Part shown: positions 22,006-33,038 of the stretch, piece by piece | Position numbering within the stretch: the stretch's first letter is position 1 | Layout: every line of letters starts with the position of its first letter | Source: Muricea muricata | Lineage: Eukaryota; Cnidaria; Anthozoa; Malacalcyonacea; Plexauridae | DNA: 64,000 bases | Assembly (NCBI GenBank): GCA_963855995.1 | Contig: OY979726.1 | Location: 6,672,701 to 6,736,700 of the forward strand | Reading direction: 5' to 3' | Position numbers and translations under genes: made by a program | The notes under the pieces: generated by a model | Databases searched by the model: none | Seen by the model: only the letters and a program-made list of their open reading frames with translations | Told to the model about the DNA's origin: nothing

Positions 22006-22327
22006 ATGCTAAGTTCTCCAATTTCGATTTAGAAGCTGTCTTTTAGGTACGCGATTTCAATATATCATTGTGCTCAACTCGTTCTTTTTAGCACTCAAAA
22101 CATCATTTTAAGATCCAAAACGTCGGCGTGATCGATTTTAGACGGCAATTTTTAGTTGGAAGTCTGAGCATGTTTTTTCGCTCAAATCGCTCCAGAACGT
22201 CTAAAACGCGATTTTGATGATTGTAAGAGCGTTTCTTTTCAGTCTAAAAGCATGTTGTAGGTTTCTAATTTCAACATGCTATTTTGCTGATGTCGATAGT
22301 TTGATCGCCGAAAACATGATTGCGGAC
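22006..22327 (+). repeat. Monomer class Q, exemplar
   Basis: 322 bp, start ATGCTAAG. Markers: GATCCAAAACGTCGG (or GATCTAAAACG), T6-run before CGCTC, GCTCCAGAACGTC or GCTCCACAACGTC, CTAAAAGC, GTTTCTAAT and TTTGATCGCC. The monomer after it begins with the long TTCCTATAAG or TTCTTATAAG start, or with ATGCTAAC (N). Confidence 0.8.
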
Positions 22328-22652
22328 TTCCTATAAGTTCTCCAATTTCGATTTAGAAGCTGCCTTTTAGGTACGCGATTGGAATATATCATTGTGCTCA
22401 ACTCGTTCTTTTTAGCACTCAAAACATCATTTTAAGCTCTAAAACGTCGCCATGATCGATTTGAGACGGCCATTTTTAGTTTGAAGTCTGAGCATGTTTT
22501 TACGCTCAAATCGCTTCCAGAATGCCTAAAACGTGATTTTAATGATTATAAGAGGTTTTATTTTAAGTTTCAAAGCAGGTTGTAGGGTTCTTATTTCAAC
22601 ATGCTATTTTGCTGATGTCGATAGTTTGAGCGCCGAAAACATGATTGCGGAC
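22328..22652 (+). repeat. Monomer class R, exemplar
   Basis: 325 bp. Like O in front (GAAGCTGCC, GTCGCCATG, GTTTGAAG, AGAATGCC), but with ATTTTAATGATTATAAG and AGGTTTTATTTTAAG. Copies at 14244, 27822, 30406, 45612 and 56282. Normally followed by S. Its back half also appears fused to a U front at 29439, 32023 and 57899. Confidence 0.8.
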
Positions 22653-22975
22653 ATGCTAAGTTCTCCAATTTCGATTTAGAAGCTGTCTTTTAGGTACGCG
22701 ATAGGAATACATCATTGTGCTCAACTCGTTCTTTTTAGCACTCAAAACATCATTTTAAGCTCTAAAACGTCGCCGTGATCGATTTGAGACGGCCATTTTT
22801 AGTTGCAAGTCTGAGCATGTTTTTACGCTCAAATCGCTTCCAGAACGCCTAAAACGCGATTTTGATGATTGTAAGAGCGTTTCTTTTCAGTCTCATAGCA
22901 TGTTGTAGGTTTCTCATTTCAACATGCTATTTTGCTGATGTCGATAGTTCGAGCGCCGAAAACATGATTGCGAAC
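22653..22975 (+). repeat. Monomer class S, exemplar
   Basis: 323 bp, start ATGCTAAG. Markers: GCGATAGGAATACATC, AGTTGCAAG, CAGTCTCATAGC, TAGTTCGAGC and the end ATTGCGAAC instead of GCGGAC. Copies include 14569, 28147, 29116, 30731, 31700, 56607, 57576 and 58222; fronts alone occur at 32346 and 45937 in chimeras. Confidence 0.82.
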
Positions 22976-23297
22976 ATGCTAAGTTCTCCAATTTCGATTT
23001 AGAAGCTGTCTTTTAGGTACGCGATTGCAATATATCATTGTGCTCAACTCGTTCTTTTTAGCACTCAAAACATCATTTTAAGATCTAAAACGTCGGCGTG
23101 ATCGATTTTAGACGGCAATTTTTAGTTGGAAGTCTGAGCATGTTTTTTCGCTCAAATCGCTCCAGAACGTCTAAAACGCGATTTTGATGATTGTAAGAGC
23201 GTTTCTTTTCAGTCTAAAAGCATGTTGTAGGTTTCTAATTTCAACATGCTATTTTGCTGATGTCGATAGTTTGATCGCCGAAAACATGATTGCGGAC
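22976..23297 (+). repeat. Monomer class U, exemplar
   Basis: 322 bp, start ATGCTAAG after GAAC. Markers: GCGATTGCAATATATC with CAACTCG, then a Q-like remainder (GATCTAAAACGTCGG, AACGTC, CTAAAAGC, TTTGATCGCC). Copies at 28470, 31054, 56930 and 58545; fronts alone at 14892 (with an E back) and at 29439, 32023 and 57899 (with an R back). Confidence 0.78.
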
Positions 23298-23621
23298 TTC
23301 CTATAAGTTCTCCAAGTTCGATTTAGAAGCTGTCTTTTAGACACGCGATTGCAATATATTATTGTGCTCAACTCGTTCATTTTAGCACTCAAAACATCAT
23401 TTTAAGCTCTAAAACGTCGCCGTGATCGATTTGAGACGGCAATTTTTGTTGGCAGTCTGAGCATGTTTTTACGCTTAAATCGCTTCAAGAACGCTTAAAA
23501 CGCGATTTTGATGATTGTAAGAGCGTTTCTTTTCAGTCTCAAAGCATGTTGTAGGTTTCTCATTTCAACATGCTATTTTGCTGATGTCGATAGTTTGATC
23601 GCCGAAAACATGATTGCGGAC
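23298..23621 (+). repeat. Junction monomer of the 5,494-bp duplication (E front / B-P back)
   Basis: 324 bp. Up to CGTTCATTTTAGC it is the E sublineage with CCAAGTTCG and TTAGACACGCG. From GCTCTAAAACGTCGCC on it matches 17,9xx (TTTTTGTTGGCAG, CTTCAAGAACGCTTAAAAC). The crossover lies in the shared stretch 23,380-23,408 (TTTTAGCACTC to TTAAGCT). It is in register, as expected for unequal homologous exchange. Confidence 0.88.
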
Positions 23622-26600
23622 TTCTTATAAGTTCTCCAATTTCGATTTAGAAGCTGTCTTTTAGGTACGCGATTGCAATATATCATTGTGCTCAACTTGT
23701 TCTCTTTAGCACTCAAAACATCATTTTAAGCTCTAAAACGTCGGCGTGATCGATTTTAGACGGCAATTTTTAGTTGGCAGTCTGAGCATGTTTTTACGCT
23801 CAAATCGCTCCAGAACGTCTAAAACGCGATTTTGATGATTGTAAGAGCGTTTCTTTTCAGTCTCAAAGCATGTTGTAGGTTTCTCATTTCAACATTCTAT
23901 TTTGCTGATGTCGATAGTTTGAGCGCCGAAAACATGATTGCGGACTTCCTATAAGTTCTCCAATTTCGATTTAGAAGCTGCCTTTTAGGTACGCGATTGG
24001 AATATATCATTGTGCTCAACTCGTTCTTTTTAGCACTCAAAACATCATTTTAAGCTCTAAAACGTCGCCAGGATCGATTTGAGACGGCCATTTTTAGTTT
24101 GAAGTCTGAGCATGTTTTTACGCTCAAATCGCTTCCAGAATGCCTAAAACGTGATTTTGATGATTGTAAGAGGGTTTATTTTAAGTTTCAAAGCAGGTTG
24201 TAGGGTTTTTATTTCAACATGCTATTTTGCTGATGTCGATAGTTTGAGCGCCGAAAACATGATTGCGGACATGCTAAGTTCTCCAATTTTGATTTAGAAG
24301 CTGTCTTTTAGGTACGCGATTTCAATATATCATTGTGCTCAACTCGTTCTTTTTAAAACTCAAAACATCATTTTAAGCTCTAAAACGTCGCCGTGATCGA
24401 TTTGAGACGGCAATTTTTGTTGGCAGTCTGAGCATGTTTTTACGCTTAAATCGCTTCAAGAACGCCTAAAACGCGATTTTGATGATTGTAAGAGCGTTTC
24501 TTTTCAGTCTCAAAGCATGTTGTAGGTTTCTCATTTCAACATGCTATTTTGCTGATGTCGATAGTTCGAGCGCCGAAAACATGATTGCGGACATGCTAAG
24601 TTCTCCAATTTCGATTTAGAAGCTGTCTTTTAGGTACGCGATTTCAATATATCATTGTGCTCAACTCGTTCTTTTTAGCACTCAAAACATCATTTTAAGA
24701 TCCAAAACGTCGGCGTGATCGATTTTAGACGGCAATTTTTAGTTGGAAGTCTGAGCATGTTTTTTCGCTCAAATCGCTCCACAACGTCTAAAACGCGATT
24801 TTGATGATTGTAAGAGCGTTTCTTTTCAGTCTAAAAGCATGTTGTAGGTTTCTAATTTCAACATGCTATTTTGCTGATGTCGATAGTTTGATCGCCGAAA
24901 ACATGATTGCGGACATGCTAACTTCTCCATTTTTGATTTAGAAGCTGTCTTTTAGGTACGCGATTTCAATATATCATTGTGCTCAACTTGTTCTCTTTAG
25001 CACTCAAAACATCATTTCAAGCTCTAAAACGTCGGCGTGATCGATTTTAGACGGCAATTTTTAGTTGGCAGTCTGAGCATGTTTTTACGCTCAAATCGCT
25101 CCAGAACGTCTAAAACGCGATTTTGATGATTGTAAAAGCGTTTCTTTTCAGTCTCAAAGCATGTTGTAGGTTTCTCATTTCAACATTCTATTTTGCTGAT
25201 GTCGATAGTTTGAGCGCCGAAAACATGATTGCGGACTTCCTATAAGTTCTCCAATTTCGATTTAGAAGCTGCCTTTTAGGTACGCGATTGGAATATATCA
25301 TTGTGCTCAACTCGTTCTTTTTAGCACTCAAAACATCATTTTAAGCTCTAAAACGTCGCCAGGATCGATTTGAGACGGCCATTTTTAGTTTGAAGTCTGA
25401 GCATGTTTTTACGCTCAAATCGCTTCCAGAATGCCTAAAACGTGATTTTGATGATTGTAAGAGGGTTTATTTTAAGTTTCAAAGCAGGTTGTAGGGTTCT
25501 TATTTCAACATGCTATTTTGCTGATGTCGATAGTTTGAGCGCCGAAAACATGATTGCGGACATGCTAAGTTCTCCAATTTCGATTTAGAAGCTGTCTTTT
25601 AGGTACGCGATTTCAATATATCATTGTGCTCAACTCGTTCTTTTTAAAACTCAAAACATCATTTTAAGCTCTAAAACGTCGCCGTGATCGATTTGAGACG
25701 GCAATTTTTGTTGGCAGTCTGAGCATGTTTTTACGCTTAAATCGCTTCAAGAACGCCTAAAACGCGATTTTGATGATTGTAAGAGCGTTTCTTTTCAGTC
25801 TCAAAGCATGTTGTAGGTTTCTCATTTCAACATGCTATTTTGCTGATGTCGATAGTTCGAGCGCCGAAAACATGATTGCGGACATGCTAAGTTCTCCAAT
25901 TTCGATTTAGAAGCTGTCTTTTAGGTACGCGATTTCAATATATCATTGTGCTCAACTCGTTCTTTTTAGCACTCAAAACATCATTTTAAGATCCAAAACG
26001 TCGGCGTGATCGATTTTAGACGGCAATTTTTAGTTGGAAGTCTGAGCATGTTTTTTCGCTCAAATCGCTCCACAACGTCTAAAACGCGATTTTGATGATT
26101 GTAAGAGCGTTTCTTTTCAGTCTAAAAGCATGTTGTAGGTTTCTAATTTCAACATGCTATTTTGCTGATGTCGATAGTTTGATCGCCGAAAACATGATTG
26201 CGGACTTCTTATAAGTTCTCCAATTTCGATTTAGAAGCTGTCTTTTAGATACGCGATTGCAATATATCATTGTGCTCAAGTCGTTCTTTTTAGCACTCAA
26301 AACATCATTTTAAGCTCTAAAACGTCGCCGTGATCGATTTGAGACGGCCATTTTTAGTTGGAAGTCTGAGCATGTTTTTACGCTCAAATCGCTTCCAGAA
26401 CGCCTAAAACGTGATTTTGATGATTGTAAGAGCGTTTATTTTCAGTTTCAAAGCAGGTTGTAGGGTTCTTATTTCAACATGCTATTTTGCTGATGTCGAT
26501 AGTTTGAGCGCCGAAAACATGATTGCGGACATGCTAACTTCTCCATTTTTGATTTAGAAGCTGTCTTTTAGGTACGCGATTTCAATATATCATTGTGCTC

Positions 26601-28873
26601 AACTTGTTCTCTTTAGCACTCAAAACATCATTTTAAGCTCTAAAACGTCGGCGTGATCGATTTTAGACGGCAATTTTTAGTTGGCAGTCTGAGCATGTTT
26701 TTACGCTCAAATCGCTCCAGAACGTCTAAAACGCGATTTTGATGATTGTAAGGGCGTTTCTTTTCAGTCTCAAAGCATGTTGTAGGTTTCTCATTTCAAC
26801 ATTCTATTTTGCTGATGTCGATAGTTTGAGCGCCGAAAACATGATTGCGGACTTCCTATAAGTTCTCCAATTTCGATTTAGAAGCTGCCTTTTAGGTACG
26901 CGATTGGAATATATCATTGTGCTCAACTCGTTCTTTTTAGCACTCAAAACATCATTTTAAGCTCTAAAACGTCGCCAGGATCGATTTGAGACGGCCATTT
27001 TTAGTTTGAAGTCTGAGCATGTTTTTACGCTCAAATCGCTTCCAGAATGCCTAAAACGTGATTTTGATGATTGTAAGAGGGTTTATTTTAAGTTTCAAAG
27101 CAGGTTGTAGGGTTCTTATTTCAACATGCTATTTTGCTGATGTCGATAGTTTGAGCGCCGAAAACATGATTGCGGACATGCTAAGTTCTCCAATTTCGAT
27201 TTAGAAGCTGTCTTTTAGGTACGCGATTTCAATATATCATTGTGCTCAACTCGTTCTTTTTAAAACTCAAAACATCATTTTAAGCTCTAAAACGTCGCCG
27301 TGATCGATTTGAGACGGCAATTTTTGTTGGCAGTCTGAGCATGTTTTTACGCTTAAATCGCTTCAAGAACGCCTAAAACGCGATTTTGATGATTGTAAGA
27401 GCGTTTCTTTTCAGTCTCAAAGCATGTTGTAGGTTTCTCATTTCAACATGCTATTTTGCTGATGTCGATAGTTCGAGCGCCGAAAACATGATTGCGGACA
27501 TGCTAAGTTCTCCAATTTCGATTTAGAAGCTGTCTTTTAGGTACGCGATTTCAATATATCATTGTGCTCAACTCGTTCTTTTTAGCACTCAAAACATCAT
27601 TTTAAGATCCAAAACGTCGGCGTGATCGATTTTAGACGGCAATTTTTAGTTGGAAGTCTGAGCATGTTTTTTCGCTCAAATCGCTCCAGAACGTCTAAAA
27701 CGCGATTTTGATGATTGTAAGAGCGTTTCTTTTCAGTCTAAAAGCATGTTGTAGGTTTCTAATTTCAACATGCTATTTTGCTGATGTCGATAGTTTGATC
27801 GCCGAAAACATGATTGCGGACTTCCTATAAGTTCTCCAATTTCGATTTAGAAGCTGCCTTTTAGGTACGCGATTGGAATATATCATTGTGCTCAACTCGT
27901 TCTTTTTAGCACTCAAAACATCATTTTAAGCTCTAAAACGTCGCCATGATCGATTTGAGACGGCCATTTTTAGTTTGAAGTCTGAGCATGTTTTTACGCT
28001 CAAATCGCTTCCAGAATGCCTAAAACGTGATTTTAATGATTATAAGAGGTTTTATTTTAAGTTTCAAAGCAGGTTGTAGGGTTCTTATTTCAACATGCTA
28101 TTTTGCTGATGTCGATAGTTTGAGCGCCGAAAACATGATTGCGGACATGCTAAGTTCTCCAATTTCGATTTAGAAGCTGTCTTTTAGGTACGCGATAGGA
28201 ATACATCATTGTGCTCAACTCGTTCTTTTTAGCACTCAAAACATCATTTTAAGCTCTAAAACGTCGCCGTGATCGATTTGAGACGGCCATTTTTAGTTGC
28301 AAGTCTGAGCATGTTTTTACGCTCAAATCGCTTCCAGAACGCCTAAAACGCGATTTTGATGATTGTAAGAGCGTTTCTTTTCAGTCTCATAGCATGTTGT
28401 AGGTTTCTCATTTCAACATGCTATTTTGCTGATGTCGATAGTTCGAGCGCCGAAAACATGATTGCGAACATGCTAAGTTCTCCAATTTCGATTTAGAAGC
28501 TGTCTTTTAGGTACGCGATTGCAATATATCATTGTGCTCAACTCGTTCTTTTTAGCACTCAAAACATCATTTTAAGATCTAAAACGTCGGCGTGATCGAT
28601 TTTAGACGGCAATTTTTAGTTGGAAGTCTGAGCATGTTTTTTCGCTCAAATCGCTCCAGAACGTCTAAAACGCGATTTTGATGATTGTAAGAGCGTTTCT
28701 TTTCAGTCTAAAAGCATGTTGTAGGTTTCTAATTTCAACATGCTATTTTGCTGATGTCGATAGTTTGATCGCCGAAAACATGATTGCGGACTTCCTATAA
28801 GTTCTCCAAGTTCGATTTAGAAGCTGTCTTTTAGACACGCGATTGCAATATATTATTGTGCTCAACTCGTTCA
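23380..28873 (+). repeat. 17-monomer (5,494-bp) tandem duplication, copy 2
   Basis: Second copy, with starts 23622 to 28792. At its right end the E monomer (28792) continues as a normal E (GCTATAAAACG, CAATTTTAGTTGG). At the end of copy 1 the E front is instead joined to a B/P-like back half, which places the duplication junction at 23,380-23,408. The near-absence of differences suggests a very recent event or ongoing homogenisation. An assembly duplication cannot be excluded without reads, though the three differences argue that the copies are real. Confidence 0.9.
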
Positions 28874-29761
28874 TTTTAGCACTCAAAACATCATTTTAAG
28901 CTATAAAACGTCGCCGTGATCGATTTGAGACGGCAATTTTAGTTGGTAGTCTGAGCATGTTTTTACGCTCAAATCACTTCCAGAACGCCTAAAACGCGAT
29001 TTTGATGACTGTAAGAGCGTTTCTTTTCATTCTCAAAGCATGTTGTAAGTTTCTAATTTCAACATGCTATTTTGCTGATGTCGATAGTTTGAGCGCCGAA
29101 AACATGATTGCGGACATGCTAAGTTCTCCAATTTCGATTTAGAAGCTGTCTTTTAGGTACGCGATAGGAATACATCATTGTGCTCAACTCGTTCTTTTTA
29201 GCACTCAAAACATCATTTTAAGCTCTAAAACGTCGCCGTGATCGATTTGAGACGGCCATTTTTAGTTGCAAGTCTGAGCATGTTTTTACGCTCAAATCGC
29301 TTCCAGAACGCCTAAAACGCGATTTTGATGATTGTGAGAGCGTTTCTTTTCAGTCTCATAGCATGTTGTAGGTTTCTCATTTCAACATGCTATTTTGCTG
29401 ATGTCGATAGTTCGAGCGCCGAAAACATGATTGCGAACATGCTAAGTTCTCCAATTTCGATTTAGAAGCTGTCTTTTAGGTACGCGATTGCAATATATCA
29501 TTGTGCTCAACTCGTTCTTTTTAGCACTCAAAACATCATTTTAAGATCTAAAACGTCGGCGTGATCGATTTTAGACGGCAATTTTTAGTTGGAAGTCTGA
29601 GCATGTTTTTTCGCTCAAATCGCTTCCAGAATGCCTAAAACGTGATTTTAATGATTATAAGAGGTTTTATTTTAAGTTTCAAAGCAGGTTGTAGGGTTCT
29701 TATTTCAACATGCTATTTTGCTGATGTCGATAGTTTGAGCGCCGAAAACATGATTGCGGAC
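27178..29761 (+). repeat. 8-monomer (2,584-bp) tandem duplication, copy 1
   Basis: The starts are 27178 (P), 27500 (Q), 27822 (R), 28147 (S), 28470 (U), 28792 (E), 29116 (S) and 29439 (U/R chimera). Each recurs 2,584 bp downstream with the same private marks (GTGAGAGCG at 29336 and 31920). The unit overlaps the right end of the 5,494-bp copy 2, so it was formed by a separate event. Confidence 0.9.
29439..29761 (+). repeat. Chimeric monomer U front / R back
   Basis: 323 bp. The front is class U to the T6-run and CGCTCAAATCGCT. The back is class R (TCCAGAATGCC, ATTTTAATGATTATAAG, GCAGGTTG). The crossover is within or near CGCTCAAATCGC, which is also the left arm of the central dyad. Copies at 32023 and 57899 show that this chimera has itself been amplified. 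Confidence 0.8.
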
Positions 29762-32345
29762 ATGCTAAGTTCTCCAATTTCGATTTAGAAGCTGTCTTTT
29801 AGGTACGCGATTTCAATATATCATTGTGCTCAACTCGTTCTTTTTAAAACTCAAAACATCATTTTAAGCTCTAAAACGTCGCCGTGATCGATTTGAGACG
29901 GCAATTTTTGTTGGCAGTCTGAGCATGTTTTTACGCTTAAATCGCTTCAAGAACGCCTAAAACGCGATTTTGATGATTGTAAGAGCGTTTCTTTTCAGTC
30001 TCAAAGCATGTTGTAGGTTTCTCATTTCAACATGCTATTTTGCTGATGTCGATAGTTCGAGCGCCGAAAACATGATTGCGGACATGCTAAGTTCTCCAAT
30101 TTCGATTTAGAAGCTGTCTTTTAGGTACGCGATTTCAATATATCATTGTGCTCAACTCGTTCTTTTTAGCACTCAAAACATCATTTTAAGATCCAAAACG
30201 TCGGCGTGATCGATTTTAGACGGCAATTTTTAGTTGGAAGTCTGAGCATGTTTTTTCGCTCAAATCGCTCCAGAACGTCTAAAACGCGATTTTGATGATT
30301 GTAAGAGCGTTTCTTTTCAGTCTAAAAGCATGTTGTAGGTTTCTAATTTCAACATGCTATTTTGCTGATGTCGATAGTTTGATCGCCGAAAACATGATTG
30401 CGGACTTCCTATAAGTTCTCCAATTTCGATTTAGAAGCTGCCTTTTAGGTACGCGATTGGAATATATCATTGTGCTCAACTCGTTCTTTTTAGCACTCAA
30501 AACATCATTTTAAGCTCTAAAACGTCGCCATGATCGATTTGAGACGGCCATTTTTAGTTTGAAGTCTGAGCATGTTTTTACGCTCAAATCGCTTCCAGAA
30601 TGCCTAAAACGTGATTTTAATGATTATAAGAGGTTTTATTTTAAGTTTCAAAGCAGGTTGTAGGGTTCTTATTTCAACATGCTATTTTGCTGATGTCGAT
30701 AGTTTGAGCGCCGAAAACATGATTGCGGACATGCTAAGTTCTCCAATTTCGATTTAGAAGCTGTCTTTTAGGTACGCGATAGGAATACATCATTGTGCTC
30801 AACTCGTTCTTTTTAGCACTCAAAACATCATTTTAAGCTCTAAAACGTCGCCGTGATCGATTTGAGACGGCCATTTTTAGTTGCAAGTCTGAGCATGTTT
30901 TTACGCTCAAATCGCTTCCAGAACGCCTAAAACGCGATTTTGATGATTGTAAGAGCGTTTCTTTTCAGTCTCATAGCATGTTGTAGGTTTCTCATTTCAA
31001 CATGCTATTTTGCTGATGTCGATAGTTCGAGCGCCGAAAACATGATTGCGAACATGCTAAGTTCTCCAATTTCGATTTAGAAGCTGTCTTTTAGGTACGC
31101 GATTGCAATATATCATTGTGCTCAACTCGTTCTTTTTAGCACTCAAAACATCATTTTAAGATCTAAAACGTCGGCGTGATCGATTTTAGACGGCAATTTT
31201 TAGTTGGAAGTCTGAGCATGTTTTTTCGCTCAAATCGCTCCAGAACGTCTAAAACGCGATTTTGATGATTGTAAGAGCGTTTCTTTTCAGTCTAAAAGCA
31301 TGTTGTAGGTTTCTAATTTCAACATGCTATTTTGCTGATGTCGATAGTTTGATCGCCGAAAACATGATTGCGGACTTCCTATAAGTTCTCCAAGTTCGAT
31401 TTAGAAGCTGTCTTTTAGACACGCGATTGCAATATATTATTGTGCTCAACTCGTTCATTTTAGCACTCAAAACATCATTTTAAGCTATAAAACGTCGCCG
31501 TGATCGATTTGAGACGGCAATTTTAGTTGGTAGTCTGAGCATGTTTTTACGCTCAAATCACTTCCAGAACGCCTAAAACGCGATTTTGATGACTGTAAGA
31601 GCGTTTCTTTTCATTCTCAAAGCATGTTGTAAGTTTCTAATTTCAACATGCTATTTTGCTGATGTCGATAGTTTGAGCGCCGAAAACATGATTGCGGACA
31701 TGCTAAGTTCTCCAATTTCGATTTAGAAGCTGTCTTTTAGGTACGCGATAGGAATACATCATTGTGCTCAACTCGTTCTTTTTAGCACTCAAAACATCAT
31801 TTTAAGCTCTAAAACGTCGCCGTGATCGATTTGAGACGGCCATTTTTAGTTGCAAGTCTGAGCATGTTTTTACGCTCAAATCGCTTCCAGAACGCCTAAA
31901 ACGCGATTTTGATGATTGTGAGAGCGTTTCTTTTCAGTCTCATAGCATGTTGTAGGTTTCTCATTTCAACATGCTATTTTGCTGATGTCGATAGTTCGAG
32001 CGCCGAAAACATGATTGCGAACATGCTAAGTTCTCCAATTTCGATTTAGAAGCTGTCTTTTAGGTACGCGATTGCAATATATCATTGTGCTCAACTCGTT
32101 CTTTTTAGCACTCAAAACATCATTTTAAGATCTAAAACGTCGGCGTGATCGATTTTAGACGGCAATTTTTAGTTGGAAGTCTGAGCATGTTTTTTCGCTC
32201 AAATCGCTTCCAGAATGCCTAAAACGTGATTTTAATGATTATAAGAGGTTTTATTTTAAGTTTCAAAGCAGGTTGTAGGGTTCTTATTTCAACATGCTAT
32301 TTTGCTGATGTCGATAGTTTGAGCGCCGAAAACATGATTGCGGAC
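29762..32345 (+). repeat. 8-monomer (2,584-bp) tandem duplication, copy 2
   Basis: The starts are 29762, 30084, 30406, 30731, 31054, 31376, 31700 and 32023. After copy 2 the U/R chimera is followed by S, the normal successor of R; after copy 1 it is followed by P. That places the junction in the shared sequence 29,670-29,810, where O and R backs and P and S fronts are identical. The S-U-E-S-U/R-S series (30731-32346) recurs at 56607-58222, offset 25,876 bp. Confidence 0.88.
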
Positions 32346-32993
32346 ATGCTAAGTTCTCCAATTTCGATTTAGAAGCTGTCTTTTAGGTACGCGATAGGAA
32401 TACATCATTGTGCTCAACTCGTTCTTTTTAGCACTCAAAACATCATTTTAAGCTCTAAAACGTCGCCGTGATCGATTTGAGACGGCCATTTTTAGTTGCA
32501 AGTCTGAGCATGTTTTTACGCTCAAATCACTTCCAGAACGCCTAAAACGCGATTTTGATGACTGTAAGAGCCTTTCTTTTCATTCCCAAAGCATGTTGTA
32601 AGTTTCTAATTTCAACATGCTATTTTGCTGATGTCGATAGTTTGAGCGCCGAAAACATGATTGCGGACTTCCTATAAGTTCTCCAATTTCGATTTCGAAG
32701 CTGTCTTTTAGGACCGCGATTGCAATATATCATTGTGCTCAAGTCGTTCTTTTTAGCACTCAAAACATCATTTTAAGCTCTAAAACGTCGCCGTGATCGA
32801 TTTGAGACGGCAATTTTTAGTTGGAAGTCTGAGCATGTTTTTACGCTCAAATCGCTTCCAGAACGCCTAAAACGCGATTTTGATGATTGTAAGAGCGTTT
32901 CTTTTCAGTCTCAAAGCATGTTGTAGGTTTCTCATTTCAACATGCTATTTTGCTGATGTCGATAGTTTGAGCGCCGAAAACATGATTGCGGAC
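32346..32993 (+). repeat. Transition: S/E chimera and class A monomer
   Basis: The monomer at 32346 (323 bp) has an S front (GATAGGAATACATC, AGTTGCAAG) and the E-like back with AAATCACTTCC, AGAGCCTTTC and CATTCCCAAAG, seen elsewhere at 1297 and partly at 14892. The monomer at 32669 is a standard class A. Together they link the N-to-U type region to the segment copied from the left part of the window. Confidence 0.75.
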
Positions 32994-33038
32994 TTCCTAT
33001 AAGTTCTCCAATTTCGATTTAGAAGCTGTCTTTTAGGT

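Larger units (their letters stand above)
17886..23379 (+). repeat. 17-monomer (5,494-bp) tandem duplication, copy 1
   Basis: Monomer starts from 18128 to 23298 (17 of them) each recur exactly 5,494 bp downstream. Class order: N-type (hybrid start), O, P, Q, N, O, P, Q, M, N, O, P, Q, R, S, U, E-front. Shared private marks include TTAGATACGCG (20754/26248), GTAAGGGCG (21257/26751), CTTCTTATAAG (18128/23622 and 20712/26206) and TTTCAAGCTC. I found only three differences by eye: TT at 19427-19428 versus AC at 24921-24922, and C at 18714 versus T at 24208. The exact left end is ambiguous within 17,886-17,914. Confidence 0.92.

Noticed and set aside
17886..28873. The 5.5-kb duplication as a composite transposon or retroelement
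   Set aside because: It is made only of satellite monomers, has no terminal repeats or coding sequence, and its junction is in register within a monomer.
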